Shown piece by piece: positions 1 through 8,733 of a stretch of 64,000 nt of DNA. The notes beneath the pieces are model-generated. The model did no database searches and was not told the DNA's origin. It saw only the letters and a list, made by a program, of their open reading frames with translations. How positions within the stretch are numbered: position 1 is the first letter of the stretch; every line of letters starts with the position of its first letter. The stretch spans positions 49,178 to 113,177 of the forward strand of contig DELY01000040.1 of assembly GCA_002354655.1 (NCBI GenBank), given 5' to 3'. This stretch comes from Pseudomonas sp. UBA2684 (GTDB lineage Bacteria; Pseudomonadota; Gammaproteobacteria; Pseudomonadales; Pseudomonadaceae). Both the position numbers and the translations under genes were made by a program.

Positions 1-1
1 C

Positions 2-1261
2 GGTGGCGACCTGGCGCAGTACAAAGGCGAGGTATTCGAGGTGCAACGTGCCTTGCGCCTGGTTCGACAGATCGCCAGCGGCCTGGCGGTGGTGCACGAC
101 AAGGGGCTGGTACATCGCGATATCAAGCCGGCCAACATTCTTTTCCGCGACGACGCTACGGCGGTGATCACTGATTTTGGCGTGGCCAAGGAAGTGACGC
201 TGGATCACGACCTCACCCAGTTCGGCATCGCCGTTGGCAGCCCGGCCTACAGCAGCCCGGAACAGGCGCAGTGCCAGCCTCTGGATGCGCGCAGCGATAT
301 CTACAGCCTCGGCGTGATCCTGCTGGAGATGCTCACCGGCACTAATCCCTACCGCGGGGCCAACTACACGCAGACCGTGATGAACCATGTGCAGATGGAC
401 CTGCCGGTTTTGCCGACGCACCTGAGCGGCTACCAATGGTTGCTTGAACGCATGCTGGCGAAGAATCCCGACGAACGCTTCGCCGATTGCCGCGTTCTGC
501 TGGCCAGCCTGGATGAACTGCACGAGCAGGACTCCGACAGCACCCGCATCGCCCCTGCGCTCGTGCTGGGCCTCGCGCGGCCGCGCGCGCCTGCCGGCAT
601 CCGCCGCCCCGTGTTGCTCTGGGCATTACTCGGCGTACTGCTGCTCGCGGGCGCGGGTGGTGCGGGCTACTACGGCTACCAGCAGATGCAGATCGCCGAT
701 TACCTGGCGCAGGCTGAACAGCGTCTGGGCGAGGGCAAGCTGCTTGAACCGCCACAGGATAATGCCGACTTCTTCTTCCGCCAGGCGTTGCTGCTCGATC
801 AGCACAACGTGCAGGCCCTGGACGGCCTCAATCGCGTGCTCCAGGCGCGTATCAACGGCTACCTGCAACTGGCCGAGCAGCGCATCGGCGAGGAACGGTT
901 ATGGCTGCCCGAAGACGACAGCGCGGTGTTCTATTTTCGTCAGGTGCTGGCCTGGGAGCCGGACAACTTGCTCGCTCTGGCGGGGATGAACCGTGTGGCG
1001 CAGCGGTTTATCGAACTCAGCGAGCAGGCATATACCCGGCGCGAGTACAGTTTGGCACTGGAGTACATCAAACAGGGGCTTGAGGTAGAACCGGTCAACG
1101 AAATCCTGCTAAAACGCTATGACGATCATGAGCGCCGCGTGCGTGTGGCTCAGGCGCCTCGCGCGCCGGCCGGCACGCGCAGCACGGGGAATGCCGCGGC
1201 GCGGGAGCCGGGCGCGCAAAACCCGATCAAGCGCCTGTGGAACAACATTTTCAACGATTGA
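2..1261 (+). CDS. membrane serine/threonine protein kinase, 5' end outside the window
   Basis: The frame is open from base 2, so the start codon and N-lobe (glycine loop, catalytic lysine) lie upstream of the window. The visible part has the Hanks-kinase catalytic loop HRDIKPANIL, the DFG motif (DFGVAKE), an activation segment ending SPAYSSPEQ, and the C-lobe DIYSLGVILLEMLTG. A single membrane segment (roughly bases 605-680) follows. After it come about 190 residues containing three TPR-like helical repeats (FFFRQALLLD, FYFRQVLAWEPDN, ALEYIKQGLEVEPVN), presumably outside the cytoplasm. The layout is that of bacterial PknB/Stk kinases with an external sensory or scaffold domain. An FHA protein follows 111 bp downstream on the same strand and is a plausible substrate or partner. 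Whether a PP2C phosphatase lies upstream cannot be seen. Confidence 0.9.
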   Translation, partial: GGDLAQYKGEVFEVQRALRLVRQIASGLAVVHDKGLVHRDIKPANILFRDDATAVITDFGVAKEVTLDHDLTQFGIAVGSPAYSSPEQAQCQPLDARSDIYSLGVILLEMLTGTNPYRGANYTQTVMNHVQMDLPVLPTHLSGYQWLLERMLAKNPDERFADCRVLLASLDELHEQDSDSTRIAPALVLGLARPRAPAGIRRPVLLWALLGVLLLAGAGGAGYYGYQQMQIADYLAQAEQRLGEGKLLEPPQDNADFFFRQALLLDQHNVQALDGLNRVLQARINGYLQLAEQRIGEERLWLPEDDSAVFYFRQVLAWEPDNLLALAGMNRVAQRFIELSEQAYTRREYSLALEYIKQGLEVEPVNEILLKRYDDHERRVRVAQAPRAPAGTRSTGNAAAREPGAQNPIKRLWNNIFND

Positions 1262-1372
1262 CTGCGGCCACTGCGTTGGCCACTGGCGCAGCGTGCGCTG
1301 GATTAGCGCCGGGCCGTAGCGGGGCTGCTCATGCAACACGTAATTGCGACATAGCCAAGGTAAACGCCGAAC

Positions 1373-2239
1373 ATGCTCAGAATTCACTTCAGCGACAACC
1401 GCCAGGCGCCGATCTGGCTGGCCGACGAGCGTTTCACCATCGGCCAGGACAGCCGCAACAGCCTGGTGCTGGCCGATGCCGACATCGGCCCGTTTCATGC
1501 GGAGGTTCGCCAGGATCATGGTTTCTATTACCTGACCGACTTTGGCAGCCCGGCCGGCACCTTCGTCAACGACGAACGGATCGGGGCGCGTTACCAGATT
1601 CGCGCCAACGACCGTGTGCGCCTGGGCGCGGTCGAGCTGCTGTTTGTCGATCCAGCCAAGAGCAAGGCCAAGGTCGAAACGGCCGCGCGCTGGTTCTTGC
1701 AGGTCATCAAGGGTGAGCATGAGGGCAAGAAGTTCCATGTCACCGGGTCGATGACTTTTGGCCGCTCGGTCAAGTGCGAGCTGTGCTTTGGCGACCTGGA
1801 GCTGTCGCGTCGGCATTGCGAATTCTTCCTCAAGGACGACGTGCTGGAGGTCAAGGACCTGGCCTCGGCCAATGGCGTGCAGGTCAACCAGCAGAAAGTC
1901 AGTACCGCGGTATTGCAGCCGGGCGATCAACTGAAAATGGGTTCGGTAACGTTGCTGGTGATCGGCCCGAAGATCGACGTGGCGCAAGCCGAGGACGAAG
2001 ACGCCACGGTGTTCATGCGGGCCATCGACCTGCCTAAACCGATCAAGAGCCAGGCCGTGGTCAGCCCGGCGCCAGCCAGCGCCAACCCGCTGCGCACGGC
2101 TGGCCAAGCCAACCCCGCGCTGAAAACCAGCGTGCCTGCGGCAGCGCCCGAGACGCGGATCAATCGGCTGTTGCTGGGCGTGCTGGCACTGGTGGTGGTT
2201 GCTGCGGCCGCGACGCTGGCGGCCAAGACTCTGCTCTAA
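1373..2239 (+). CDS. two-FHA-domain protein with C-terminal membrane anchor
   Basis: 288 residues. The N-terminal FHA-like unit (about 20-90) is degenerate: the usual GR is GQ (24-25) and the Ser before the conserved His is Gly (IGPFHAEV, 38-45). The second FHA unit (about 122-197) has the canonical GRS (130-132), LSRRH (144-148) and NGVQVN (167-172), so it should bind phosphothreonine. An Ala/Pro-rich linker leads to one membrane segment at about 264-288. This gives a tail-anchored protein with cytosolic FHA domains. Its place behind a Ser/Thr kinase suggests the two form a phospho-signalling pair. FHA proteins also occur in type VI secretion clusters, but no T6SS gene is visible here. Confidence 0.88.
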   Translation: MLRIHFSDNRQAPIWLADERFTIGQDSRNSLVLADADIGPFHAEVRQDHGFYYLTDFGSPAGTFVNDERIGARYQIRANDRVRLGAVELLFVDPAKSKAKVETAARWFLQVIKGEHEGKKFHVTGSMTFGRSVKCELCFGDLELSRRHCEFFLKDDVLEVKDLASANGVQVNQQKVSTAVLQPGDQLKMGSVTLLVIGPKIDVAQAEDEDATVFMRAIDLPKPIKSQAVVSPAPASANPLRTAGQANPALKTSVPAAAPETRINRLLLGVLALVVVAAAATLAAKTLL

Positions 2240-2268
2240 GCGGATGCGGCTTGCTCTGCTGTGTGCGT

Positions 2269-2526
2269 TCAGCTGCGATTGGCGTCCGCTGGCGCCGTTG
2301 CTTCGACGTCCTTGATCGCATTGGACATGCGGTGCGCTGGATTCATCAGGGCGCGCCGGATTTTCTCGTAGTCCTCGTATGGCAGGTTGCTACGGCTGAG
2401 CATTTCCAGGGCAAATTGCTTGATCTGCGCGTCGCTGTACGGACGCTCGGGCGGCGCGGACTGGGTGGTGCAGCCTGCGAGCAGCAGGCTGAGGGTGGCG
2501 AGCATAAGAGCGAGTGAGCGTTTCAT
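2269..2526 (-). CDS. small lipoprotein, unknown function
   Basis: 85 residues from the ATG at 2526 (MKRSLALML). A longer in-frame start at 2544 would add six residues and spoil the short basic n-region. The signal peptide ends in a lipobox LLAGC, so the mature protein should be lipidated at that Cys. The rest is short and charged (PYSDAQIKQFALEMLSRSNL...) with no domain I recognise. It converges on the FHA gene, with 29 bp between their stops. No clear Shine-Dalgarno is seen, and the start is therefore less certain than the gene. Confidence 0.75.
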   Translation of the reverse strand: MKRSLALMLATLSLLLAGCTTQSAPPERPYSDAQIKQFALEMLSRSNLPYEDYEKIRRALMNPAHRMSNAIKDVEATAPADANRS

Positions 2527-2702
2527 CTGAGCACCGGGTGCCAAGGGCTTTAACGGGATGCGCTCAGGCTATTGGACGGCTGGGCAAAGCCGAAATCATT
2601 CGCTTCGATAGTGACTATAAGCAGCCTGTCGATCCGGCAGTGCGCCCGCGAGGTGAGATCGCGGGCGCCAAAGGCCGGCACTATGGCGGGTGTGGCGCAG
2701 GC

Positions 2703-3320
2703 TCAGCGCTGGATAGGGCTGGAAAACGCGCTGATCTGACCGAAAGGCGAGCTGTTCATACCGACTTTGACGGCCATCAGTGGCGAGTTATTGAGCCACA
2801 CATCGTCGATGACGATGGTCTTGCCGACGTCTTCGTTGTCGGCGGCCACCAGCAGGTAGTAGGTGCCATCTTCCGGCGCCTCGCCATCCCAGCCCAGGCT
2901 CACCACGCCGACGATCGTCGAGGCACGCGATGGCTTGCTGGCGATCACTGCGCCGTAGGCATCGAGCAATAGCGCACGGGGTTTGAGGGCGAACTTGTTG
3001 ATGCCCAGGCACGCGTCGTTGCACAGCGAATTGACGTTCAGCGTGTAGCGCTCGCCCTTTTTCAGCTCCAGGGAGAACACCCGGTAGTTGGAGATCGAGC
3101 TGCCGAAGTCCATGCGCGGCTCGCCAGCGCTGATCGGCCACTGCGGCGGCAGACCGGGGTTTACCGGCAGGGGGATGACCTCGGCATTGTGGATGGCTTC
3201 GAGGTTGCTCTTGGCGATGGGGCTGCTGCCGGTTTGTACGGCGTGCTGGTAGAGCGCCTGCGGCTGGCTAGCGCAGGCGCCGAGTAGCAGGCAGGCGCTG
3301 AGGGTGAGTAGCTTATGCAA
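2703..3320 (-). CDS. predicted outer-membrane lipoprotein, MalM-like in character
   Basis: Start is debatable. An ATG at 3356 gives 217 residues. A TTG at 3320 gives MHKLLTLSACLLLGAC, a compact lipoprotein signal, with AGGAA seven bases upstream. I prefer the TTG. Lipobox is LLGAC. The mature part has beta-rich sequence (RVFSLELKKGERYTLNVNS, GTYYLLVAADNED) of the type seen in carbohydrate-binding or MalM-like periplasmic proteins, but I cannot name a family with confidence. Two cysteines (LCNDACLG) may form a disulfide. It is a single-gene unit by spacing. Confidence 0.7.
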   Translation of the reverse strand: MHKLLTLSACLLLGACASQPQALYQHAVQTGSSPIAKSNLEAIHNAEVIPLPVNPGLPPQWPISAGEPRMDFGSSISNYRVFSLELKKGERYTLNVNSLCNDACLGINKFALKPRALLLDAYGAVIASKPSRASTIVGVVSLGWDGEAPEDGTYYLLVAADNEDVGKTIVIDDVWLNNSPLMAVKVGMNSSPFGQISAFSSPIQR

Positions 3321-3515
3321 AGTCAAATTCCTGTGTGGCGACGTCCATGTGTGCATGCTCTGCCTAGGAGCCTCTGGTGACCCGGCAGCCGAGCAGTGTA
3401 ACTGCTTAGCTCGCTACGGAGTGTGATCAAAGCCCGATGATCGCATCACCCCGCAGCTCGGCTGGCCGCGCATCCCTCCAGTCCTGTCGCTGTCGAGGGC
3501 CACCACCACGGCCTG

Positions 3516-4217
3516 TCAGCCCGACAGGCCAACGTAGACGTTTTGCACGTCGTCATGGGCGTCGATGGCTTCGAGGAAGGCTTCTACTTCTTCCAGTTGC
3601 GCGGCGCTCAGGTCACTGATCGGGTTCTTTGGCCGGTAGCCCAGTTGCGCCGATTGCACGGTGAAACCCTGTTCCGGCAACGCGCGGCATACGGCATCGA
3701 GGTCCGTCAGTTCGGTGATGAACAGCGTATTGCCTTCCTCGGCAGGCTCGAAATCCTGGGCGCCGGCTTCGATGGCGGCCAGTTCGGGGTCGGCGTCGCC
3801 TTCCGGCGTGGCTTCGATCAGGCCGACATGCTCAAAGTCCCAGGCAACCGAGCCGGACGCGCCCATTTGTCCCTTGCGAAACAGCACGCGAATCTCGGCG
3901 ACGGTGCGGTTAACGTTATCGGTCAGACACTCGACGATCAGCGGCACCTGATGCGGGGCAAAGCCTTCGTAGGTGGTGCGCTCGAACTGCACGTTGTCGC
4001 CGAGCAGCCCCGCCCCTTTCTTGATCGCGCGATCCAGGGTGTCTTTGGGCATCGAGGCTTTTTTCGCCTGATGGATGGCCAGGCGCAGCTTGGGATTCAT
4101 GTCCGGATCGGCGCCATTACGCGCGGCGATCATGATTTCTTTCACCAGCCGGCCGAAAATTTTGCCTTTGGCGTTGGCGGCGGCTTCTCTAGGTTTGGCT
4201 TTCCACTGTGCGCCCAT
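3516..4217 (-). CDS. YebC/PmpR-family regulatory protein (YeeN-like paralogue)
   Basis: 233 residues from [19 protein letters not shown]; the open frame runs 20 codons further up but those lack family similarity. It keeps the family landmarks: the N-terminal [13 protein letters not shown] helix, [20 protein letters not shown], the YEGFAP strand and [28 protein letters not shown]. YebC proteins act as DNA-binding regulators (PmpR, quorum sensing) and, more recently, as ribosome-associated factors at difficult proline stretches. The QWKAKP start is characteristic of the shorter YeeN-type branch rather than the ruvC-linked YebC. Its last codons overlap an 8-bp inverted repeat (3510-3517 with 3523-3530) that may end the transcript. 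Confidence 0.88.
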   Translation of the reverse strand: MGAQWKAKPREAAANAKGKIFGRLVKEIMIAARNGADPDMNPKLRLAIHQAKKASMPKDTLDRAIKKGAGLLGDNVQFERTTYEGFAPHQVPLIVECLTDNVNRTVAEIRVLFRKGQMGASGSVAWDFEHVGLIEATPEGDADPELAAIEAGAQDFEPAEEGNTLFITELTDLDAVCRALPEQGFTVQSAQLGYRPKNPISDLSAAQLEEVEAFLEAIDAHDDVQNVYVGLSG

Positions 4218-4407
4218 GCTGGTTCTCTCGATCGGGTAGCTAAGGAGTCGGGTTGCCTCACCCGCCCGGTGGGGCATTGGCCGGCGGCAATCCGGGATTA
4301 CGGATTCAGGTTGCGGATTTTAGTCGCTCTGCCACGTCCTGACACCTGCCAATCCTCGCTGCCAGAGTGCGTCGAGGATCGTCCTGCTTGAGCACAATGT
4401 TACGCGT

Positions 4408-4668
4408 TTAGCGCTTGCCCATGGAGCGGCGGGTGCCGTTGGGCGCCGGGCCGATTTTCTTCTCGTGCGCGGATTTATTACCTTTCTGGTTCCAGTGCTG
4501 GCCATCGTTCTTGGCGGAGGTGGCCGCGGCGGCTGAAAACAGCGAAGCAAAGCCTGCAGCAGCGGGCTTTTTCGCTGGCGCCGGTTCAGCGGCAGGGTGG
4601 TTGTCGAGCGCAGTGGCCTCGGTAGCCTGGGTGGCAGGCGTGTGGTCAGGCGAATGTGTGGTGGTCAT
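4408..4668 (-). CDS. small hypothetical protein, Ala/Pro-rich with basic tail
   Basis: 86 residues from MTTTHSPDH. The N-terminal half is low-complexity (Thr, Ala, Pro, Lys). The C-terminal part (WNQKGNKSAHEKKIGPAPNG, ending RRSMGKR) is strongly basic and looks like a nucleic-acid-binding or ribosome-associated tail. No signal peptide or membrane segment. I do not recognise the family. The frame extends upstream to 4764 but that part has no support. It lies alone between the YebC and TauE-type genes. Confidence 0.6.
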   Translation of the reverse strand: MTTTHSPDHTPATQATEATALDNHPAAEPAPAKKPAAAGFASLFSAAAATSAKNDGQHWNQKGNKSAHEKKIGPAPNGTRRSMGKR

Positions 4669-4785
4669 GTGAGGTCCGCGGGGTGCCGAGTGGTGGGTCG
4701 ATAGAGGCAGCAGTATACCTGCCTGGCATGGCCATGCCGCCGATGAGGACGTGCGGCATTGCATATTGAGATAGCGTGGGGTGGG

Positions 4786-5520
4786 TTACAGGTTGCGCCA
4801 TATCAGCTGAATGCCGGCCAGCAACATGCCCAGGCGCGCAATGCGGTAGAACCACGTGTGGTTGACCCGCGATTGCAGCCACAGGCCGGTCCACACGCCA
4901 ATCGGCACAATCGGCGCGAGCATCAGGCTCAGCAGCAGGTTTTCCTCGGTGAACTGCCCCAATGCGCCGTAGGGGATCAGCTTCAGGGCGTTGGTGAGCA
5001 GAAAGAACATATTGATGGTGGCCACGTAACGCACCTTGTCCAGCTGTTGCGGCAGCAGGTGCATCATCACTGGTGGACCGCCGGCGTGGGCGACAAAGCT
5101 GGTAAAGCCGGCCAGGGTCGACAGCAGGGTGCCGCGGCCTTTGTGCAGTGGGCGTGGCGCCTGGCTGCTGTTCAGCACGCCGAGTAATACGAAGGACACG
5201 GCGATCACGCCGATCAGCAAACCAATCAGGTTTTCATTGAGCAATTCGAACGTCAGTGAGCCGATGAGGATGCCGATCAGCGCGCCGGGCATCATCACCT
5301 TCAGGTTGGCCGTATCCCATTTGCCGAAGTAGGCCTTCAGCCCGACCACATCGGCCAGGCAGAGGATCGGCAACATGATCGCCACCGCCTGTTTCGGCGT
5401 GCTGGCCAACGCCAGCAACGGCACCGCGATACCGCCCAGCGCTCCACCGAACCCACCCTTGGACAGCCCGGTGAGAAACACCGCCGGCAGCGCGAACAGC
5501 AGAAAGTCGGACAGGCTCAT
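4786..5520 (-). CDS. TauE/SafE-family membrane transporter (sulfite/organic anion exporter)
   Basis: 244 residues, about eight hydrophobic helices. The N-terminal FLTGLSKGGFGGALGGIAVP and the matching second-half FTSFVAHAGGPPVMMHLLP are the paired repeats that define the TauE/SafE (DUF81) fold. Members export or import sulfite, sulfoacetate and related anions; substrate cannot be told from sequence. Length is normal for the family. It appears monocistronic, and no sulfonate or taurine genes adjoin it. Confidence 0.9.
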   Translation of the reverse strand: MSLSDFLLFALPAVFLTGLSKGGFGGALGGIAVPLLALASTPKQAVAIMLPILCLADVVGLKAYFGKWDTANLKVMMPGALIGILIGSLTFELLNENLIGLLIGVIAVSFVLLGVLNSSQAPRPLHKGRGTLLSTLAGFTSFVAHAGGPPVMMHLLPQQLDKVRYVATINMFFLLTNALKLIPYGALGQFTEENLLLSLMLAPIVPIGVWTGLWLQSRVNHTWFYRIARLGMLLAGIQLIWRNL

Positions 5521-5815
5521 GGGGGTTACCGCAGCGGCAAAGCGCGCAGGGTAGCAAACACATGCGGTTTGCAGAATGCACGAGCATGCGGCTTTAACAG
5601 CGGCTTAATTGGTGGCGATCACATTTTTTTACCCAGCCGCTTATCCCCGTGCATAGACGGCACGGTGCGCTGGTGTGGCGATTGGCTAGGAGAGGGGGGG
5701 AATGGAAAAGACCGGCAATCACACCGGTCCTTTCAACTCAGCAGGGCACTGGCGTGCCCCGGAGGCGCTCGCCTGGAGGTTTACCGGCGAGCGCTGAGTG
5801 TGGCGGCGGGCAATA
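5521..5815. other. intergenic stretch between TauE-type gene and ppiC
   Basis: 295 bases without a convincing gene. It holds the ppiC terminator (5705-5732) and presumably the promoter of the TauE-type gene; no good -35/-10 pair was seen. Nothing else stands out. Confidence 0.5.
5705..5732 (-). terminator. rho-independent terminator of ppiC
   Basis: On the minus strand an ACCGG/CCGGT stem with an 8-base loop (5711-5715 with 5724-5728) is followed by CTTTTCC. It lies about 85 bases past the ppiC stop. Confidence 0.6.
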
Positions 5816-6097
5816 TCAATCCTGACGGCTGGTAACTTCCAGCAGGTGGTAGCCGAACTGAGTTTTCACCGGGCCCTGCACCACATTGACCGGTGCGCTG
5901 AACACCACGGTATCGAATTCTTTAACCATCTGGCCAGGGCCGAACGAGCCGAGGTTGCCGCCGTCGCGGCTGGATGGGCAAGTGGAGTTGTCTTTGGCGA
6001 TTTGGGCGAAATCAGCGCCGCCTTCGATCGCCGCTTTCAGTTCGTTGCACTTGGCTTCGGAGGCAACCAGGATGTGGCGGGCAGTGGCTTTGGCCAT
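5816..6097 (-). CDS. ppiC: parvulin-type peptidyl-prolyl cis-trans isomerase
   Basis: 93 residues, a single parvulin domain without signal peptide, so cytoplasmic. Landmarks are ARHILVASE at the start, DNSTCPSSRDGGNLGSFGPG, GQMVKEFDTVVFSAP and the closing TQFGYHLLEV. E. coli PpiC is also 93 residues. It catalyses proline cis-trans isomerisation. The ATG is preceded by AGGAG at good spacing. It is divergent from the next gene, and a hairpin terminator follows it. Confidence 0.95.
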   Translation of the reverse strand: MAKATARHILVASEAKCNELKAAIEGGADFAQIAKDNSTCPSSRDGGNLGSFGPGQMVKEFDTVVFSAPVNVVQGPVKTQFGYHLLEVTSRQD

Positions 6098-6320
6098 GGG
6101 GAATTACTCCTTTCAAAGAAGCTGCAAAGCCTACCGGAATCAGAAAGCTATTCAAGCGCTGGCCATCAGCAATCACCGGGTAGGGCGCGCGGCACAGCTT
6201 TAGCCGCTCATCCTGTGCAGGCGAGTCGCGGGGCAACGGATTAACGCGACCTTGTAGGTTGTCTAAAATTGAGCAGGCGGGCGTGCCTGTGCCCGTGCGT
6301 TCACTTCAGGAGGTCTTGCC

Positions 6321-6662
6321 ATGAATACCCTGACCATCGAAGGCTGGTGCAAAAGCAGCGGCGACAAAAAGTCCACCCCGATGGGGAGCATCCACTTTCA
6401 CCTCAATGAACTCGACCATTTGCGTCTGGAGCAGGCCGAAGAGCGTCTGCAGAAGACCCATGAGCCTGAGGTCATGGTCGATGTCGATATGGCCGCGATT
6501 GATTTGGTGACCCCGGAGGCGTGCGGGCCGTTATCCGACTGCAAAATACGGGTCTATTTGAGTGCCGGCGATCAGCGCGGCCAGTTCCACCTGGTCGGCC
6601 ATCGGGCGAGTGACGGCAGCCTGATCTATACCAACGCGGTGATGGTCGATCAGCTGGGTTAG
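6321..6662 (+). CDS. hypothetical protein (113 aa)
   Basis: A clear AGGAGG lies seven bases before the ATG. The protein is soluble, acidic, with no signal peptide or membrane segment (MNTLTIEGWCKSSGDKK...). A strand-rich C-terminal part (IRVYLSAGDQRGQFHLVGHR, then GSLIYTNAVMVDQLG) suggests a small beta fold. I do not recognise a family. Codon use and GC match the neighbours. Confidence 0.8.
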   Translation: MNTLTIEGWCKSSGDKKSTPMGSIHFHLNELDHLRLEQAEERLQKTHEPEVMVDVDMAAIDLVTPEACGPLSDCKIRVYLSAGDQRGQFHLVGHRASDGSLIYTNAVMVDQLG

Positions 6663-6770
6663 CGCGTATTGCCGACGCGGGGGATGCTCGGCGGCACAGC
6701 CGGGGCGTCCTCTGCGTGTTGCCGGGGCGCTAGTTAGAGCCGCGCGCAGGCGTATGCCTGAGACGGCACT

Positions 6771-7136
6771 CTAGTGTTGCAGCCAGGCTTGTGCTTCCTC
6801 TTCTTGAGCTGGATCGAATGCCTTGATCGTCAGCCCTGGAATCAGTGAGCCCTCGATCTCGCTGGCTTTCCTCAGCCATTCCTTGTGGGCAACGACCGCC
6901 ATGCGCTCGAAGCGCCGAACGAACCGGAACAGTTGAGGGATGCGTGACAACTCGACGGCCACTGCGCCCAGCGTAGGAAACTCGAATGCGCTGATTCGAT
7001 AAAGCATTCGGCCATGCTCGATGCCTTCGGATGTTTGGCTCAGCTCATCAAGCAGGGCTTTCATGTCATGGCTGTCGAGCTTTCCGGAAAGCGCCAAGTC
7101 GATGCGGTTTTCGCCGTTTCGCGTTACCTGGAACAT
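6771..7136 (-). CDS. SpoIIAA-like / STAS-type protein
   Basis: 121 residues with the SpoIIAA-like (DUF3478) pattern: short N-terminal strands (RIDLALSGKLDSHDMKALLDEL), a central hydrophobic strand (GRMLYRISAFEFPTLGAVAVEL) and MAVVAHKEWLRKASEIEGSLIPGLTIKAFD. These proteins have a STAS/SEC14-like fold and are implicated in lipid or partner binding in other bacteria; the role here is unknown. No signal peptide. Confidence 0.82.
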   Translation of the reverse strand: MFQVTRNGENRIDLALSGKLDSHDMKALLDELSQTSEGIEHGRMLYRISAFEFPTLGAVAVELSRIPQLFRFVRRFERMAVVAHKEWLRKASEIEGSLIPGLTIKAFDPAQEEEAQAWLQH

Positions 7137-7237
7137 AGCGACTCCTCCACGGGGGATGGAATTCTCACGATACGCCGCTTGTTACGGGCTGTTAAGCCGA
7201 TTGGCTCGCTACTGCGTGCGGGAGCGCTATGCCGTAG

Positions 7238-7537
7238 TTATTTGACGACATGCAGGCGCTGGTCGGTGAACACACAGAGCACGCCAGCGCGGTTGTACAT
7301 CACCTGATGGTTGAAGTCGCAATAGGCCGCCGCCACGCTCAGCGCCCCCTGTTCGCTGATCGGTTGTTCCTGGTCCGGCTTGAACCAGGCCATCTGACCG
7401 GGCGTGCAGCGTTCAGCCTGAGGGTCGGTGTTGTAGGTGCACAGACCGCTCTGGTCGATGCGCGGCGCATCATCGAAACAGGCGGACAACGACAGGGCAG
7501 CGGTGCTCAACAGGAACAGGCGGACGAGGGTGTGCAT
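7238..7537 (-). CDS. small secreted or lipid-anchored protein, unknown function
   Basis: 99 residues from MHTLVRLFLLSTAALSLSAC; the open frame runs about 97 codons further up but overlaps the divergent CAP-domain gene and lacks support. The signal peptide ends in SLSAC, a plausible lipobox. The mature part has five further Cys (GLCTYN, ERCTPGQ, AYCDFN, VLCVF) and reads like a small disulfide-stabilised domain. Function unknown. It is divergent from the CAP-domain gene. Confidence 0.72.
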   Translation of the reverse strand: MHTLVRLFLLSTAALSLSACFDDAPRIDQSGLCTYNTDPQAERCTPGQMAWFKPDQEQPISEQGALSVAAAYCDFNHQVMYNRAGVLCVFTDQRLHVVK

Positions 7538-7721
7538 GGCGGTATCCCGACGATGGAAGAAAGGCTGCGAAGTTAGTGCCGGGAAAGCCGCGAAGGTTCC
7601 GTAGCCGCCAGGTTGATTGCTGCTGAGCCGATACACCCGGTACGCCATATTGCTGCCCAGGCATTGCCCACGCGGGCATGCAGTCCGCATCATGGGCGCA
7701 GTCAGGGCGAAGGAGGTTTGC

Positions 7722-8573
7722 ATGGCCGTCAGATCATGCGTTGCAGGTTGTGCTGCGTTGTCGCTGGTATTGCTGGGCACTGCTGCCGTCGGTGCGACCG
7801 AAGAGGCGCAGTTGCTTGAGGCGATCAACGCTTACCGCAGCGAGGTGCAGCGCTGTGCCGGGCAGGCGTCCGAGGAGTTGCCACCGCTGGCGGCTGATCC
7901 ACGCCTGGTACTGCCGATCGCTGCTGGCGGTGAGCTGCAACAGGCGCTGAGTGCGGCGGGCTATCCGATGGTCAACGTGCAGGCGATCAGCCTGTCCGGC
8001 CCGCGCGATGCGCCGGCGGCGCTGAAAGTGCTGCAAGAGAGCTTTTGCCAAGTCCTGCTGGACCCGCAGTTCGTCGACGTCGGTGTGAGCCGGCTGGAGC
8101 GCGACTGGCGCATCGTGCTGGCGCGACCGCTGTTGGGCGGACGCCTGGGGGACTGGCAGGCAGAAGGGCAAAAGCTGCTCGAACAGGTCAATGCCGTGCG
8201 TGCCCAGCCGCGCCAGTGCGGCGCCCAGTCCTTCGCCGCGACGACGCCGCTGGTGTGGAACGCCACGCTGGGCGCGGTGGCCGAAAGCCACAGTCGGGCC
8301 ATGGCTAACGGCAACTTCTTCGCCCACCGCGACCGCGACGGCCGCACCCCCGGCGACCGTGCGGAGCTGGCGGGCTACAGCGGCCAGCGCGTCGGCGAGA
8401 ATATCGCCGCCGGGCTGGACGCCGCGCGCAAGGTGGTCGATGGCTGGCTGGCCAGCCCCGGTCACTGCGCCAACCTGATGAACCCGCAATTCAGCGAGCT
8501 GGGCGCAGCCTACGCGGTCGACCCGAAAAGCGATGCCGGGATCTACTGGACGACGCTGTTCGGCGCGCCGTAA
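7722..8573 (+). CDS. secreted CAP/SCP-domain protein with a degenerate duplicate domain
   Basis: 283 residues from the ATG at 7722, which has AGGAGG five bases upstream. The frame opens earlier but without a ribosome site. N-terminal signal peptide (about 1-24, ending VGATEE). The C-terminal half is a CAP/YkwD domain: LLEQVNAVRAQ, VAESHSRAMANGNFFAH, RVGENIAAG, VDGWLASPGHCANLM. The N-terminal half repeats the opening helix (LLEAINAYRSEVQRC) and the LPPLAADPRL turn but lacks the His/Glu cleft residues, so it looks like a decayed copy. CAP proteins bind lipids or act outside the cell; the exact role is unknown. Confidence 0.85.
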   Translation: MAVRSCVAGCAALSLVLLGTAAVGATEEAQLLEAINAYRSEVQRCAGQASEELPPLAADPRLVLPIAAGGELQQALSAAGYPMVNVQAISLSGPRDAPAALKVLQESFCQVLLDPQFVDVGVSRLERDWRIVLARPLLGGRLGDWQAEGQKLLEQVNAVRAQPRQCGAQSFAATTPLVWNATLGAVAESHSRAMANGNFFAHRDRDGRTPGDRAELAGYSGQRVGENIAAGLDAARKVVDGWLASPGHCANLMNPQFSELGAAYAVDPKSDAGIYWTTLFGAP

Positions 8574-8597
8574 GCAGGCTACCACCCAGGCCTGTCT

Positions 8598-8620
8598 GTA
8601 GGAGCGGCCACTGTGTCGCC
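8598..8620 (+). repeat. partial REP-like element
   Basis: Begins GTAGGAGCGGCC, the head shared with the REP copies at 17268 and 27315, but its hairpin is decayed. Confidence 0.4.
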
Positions 8621-8733
8621 GACCAGGCGAGACAACCCGATTACCGCTTGGTGGGGCAGTCACTGTGTGGTTGCTGCTCTAGCCCTGGCTCTGCGCCGCT
8701 TGCCTGCCGCCACAACAGCGACGCGCCATATAT

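Noticed and set aside
1-2239. Assignment of the kinase/FHA pair to a type VI secretion cluster
   Set aside because: No T6SS structural gene is visible and the next genes are unrelated.
3510-3530. Inverted repeat at the yebC-family stop as a terminator
   Set aside because: Good 8-bp stem but no T-run on either strand, and half of it is coding.
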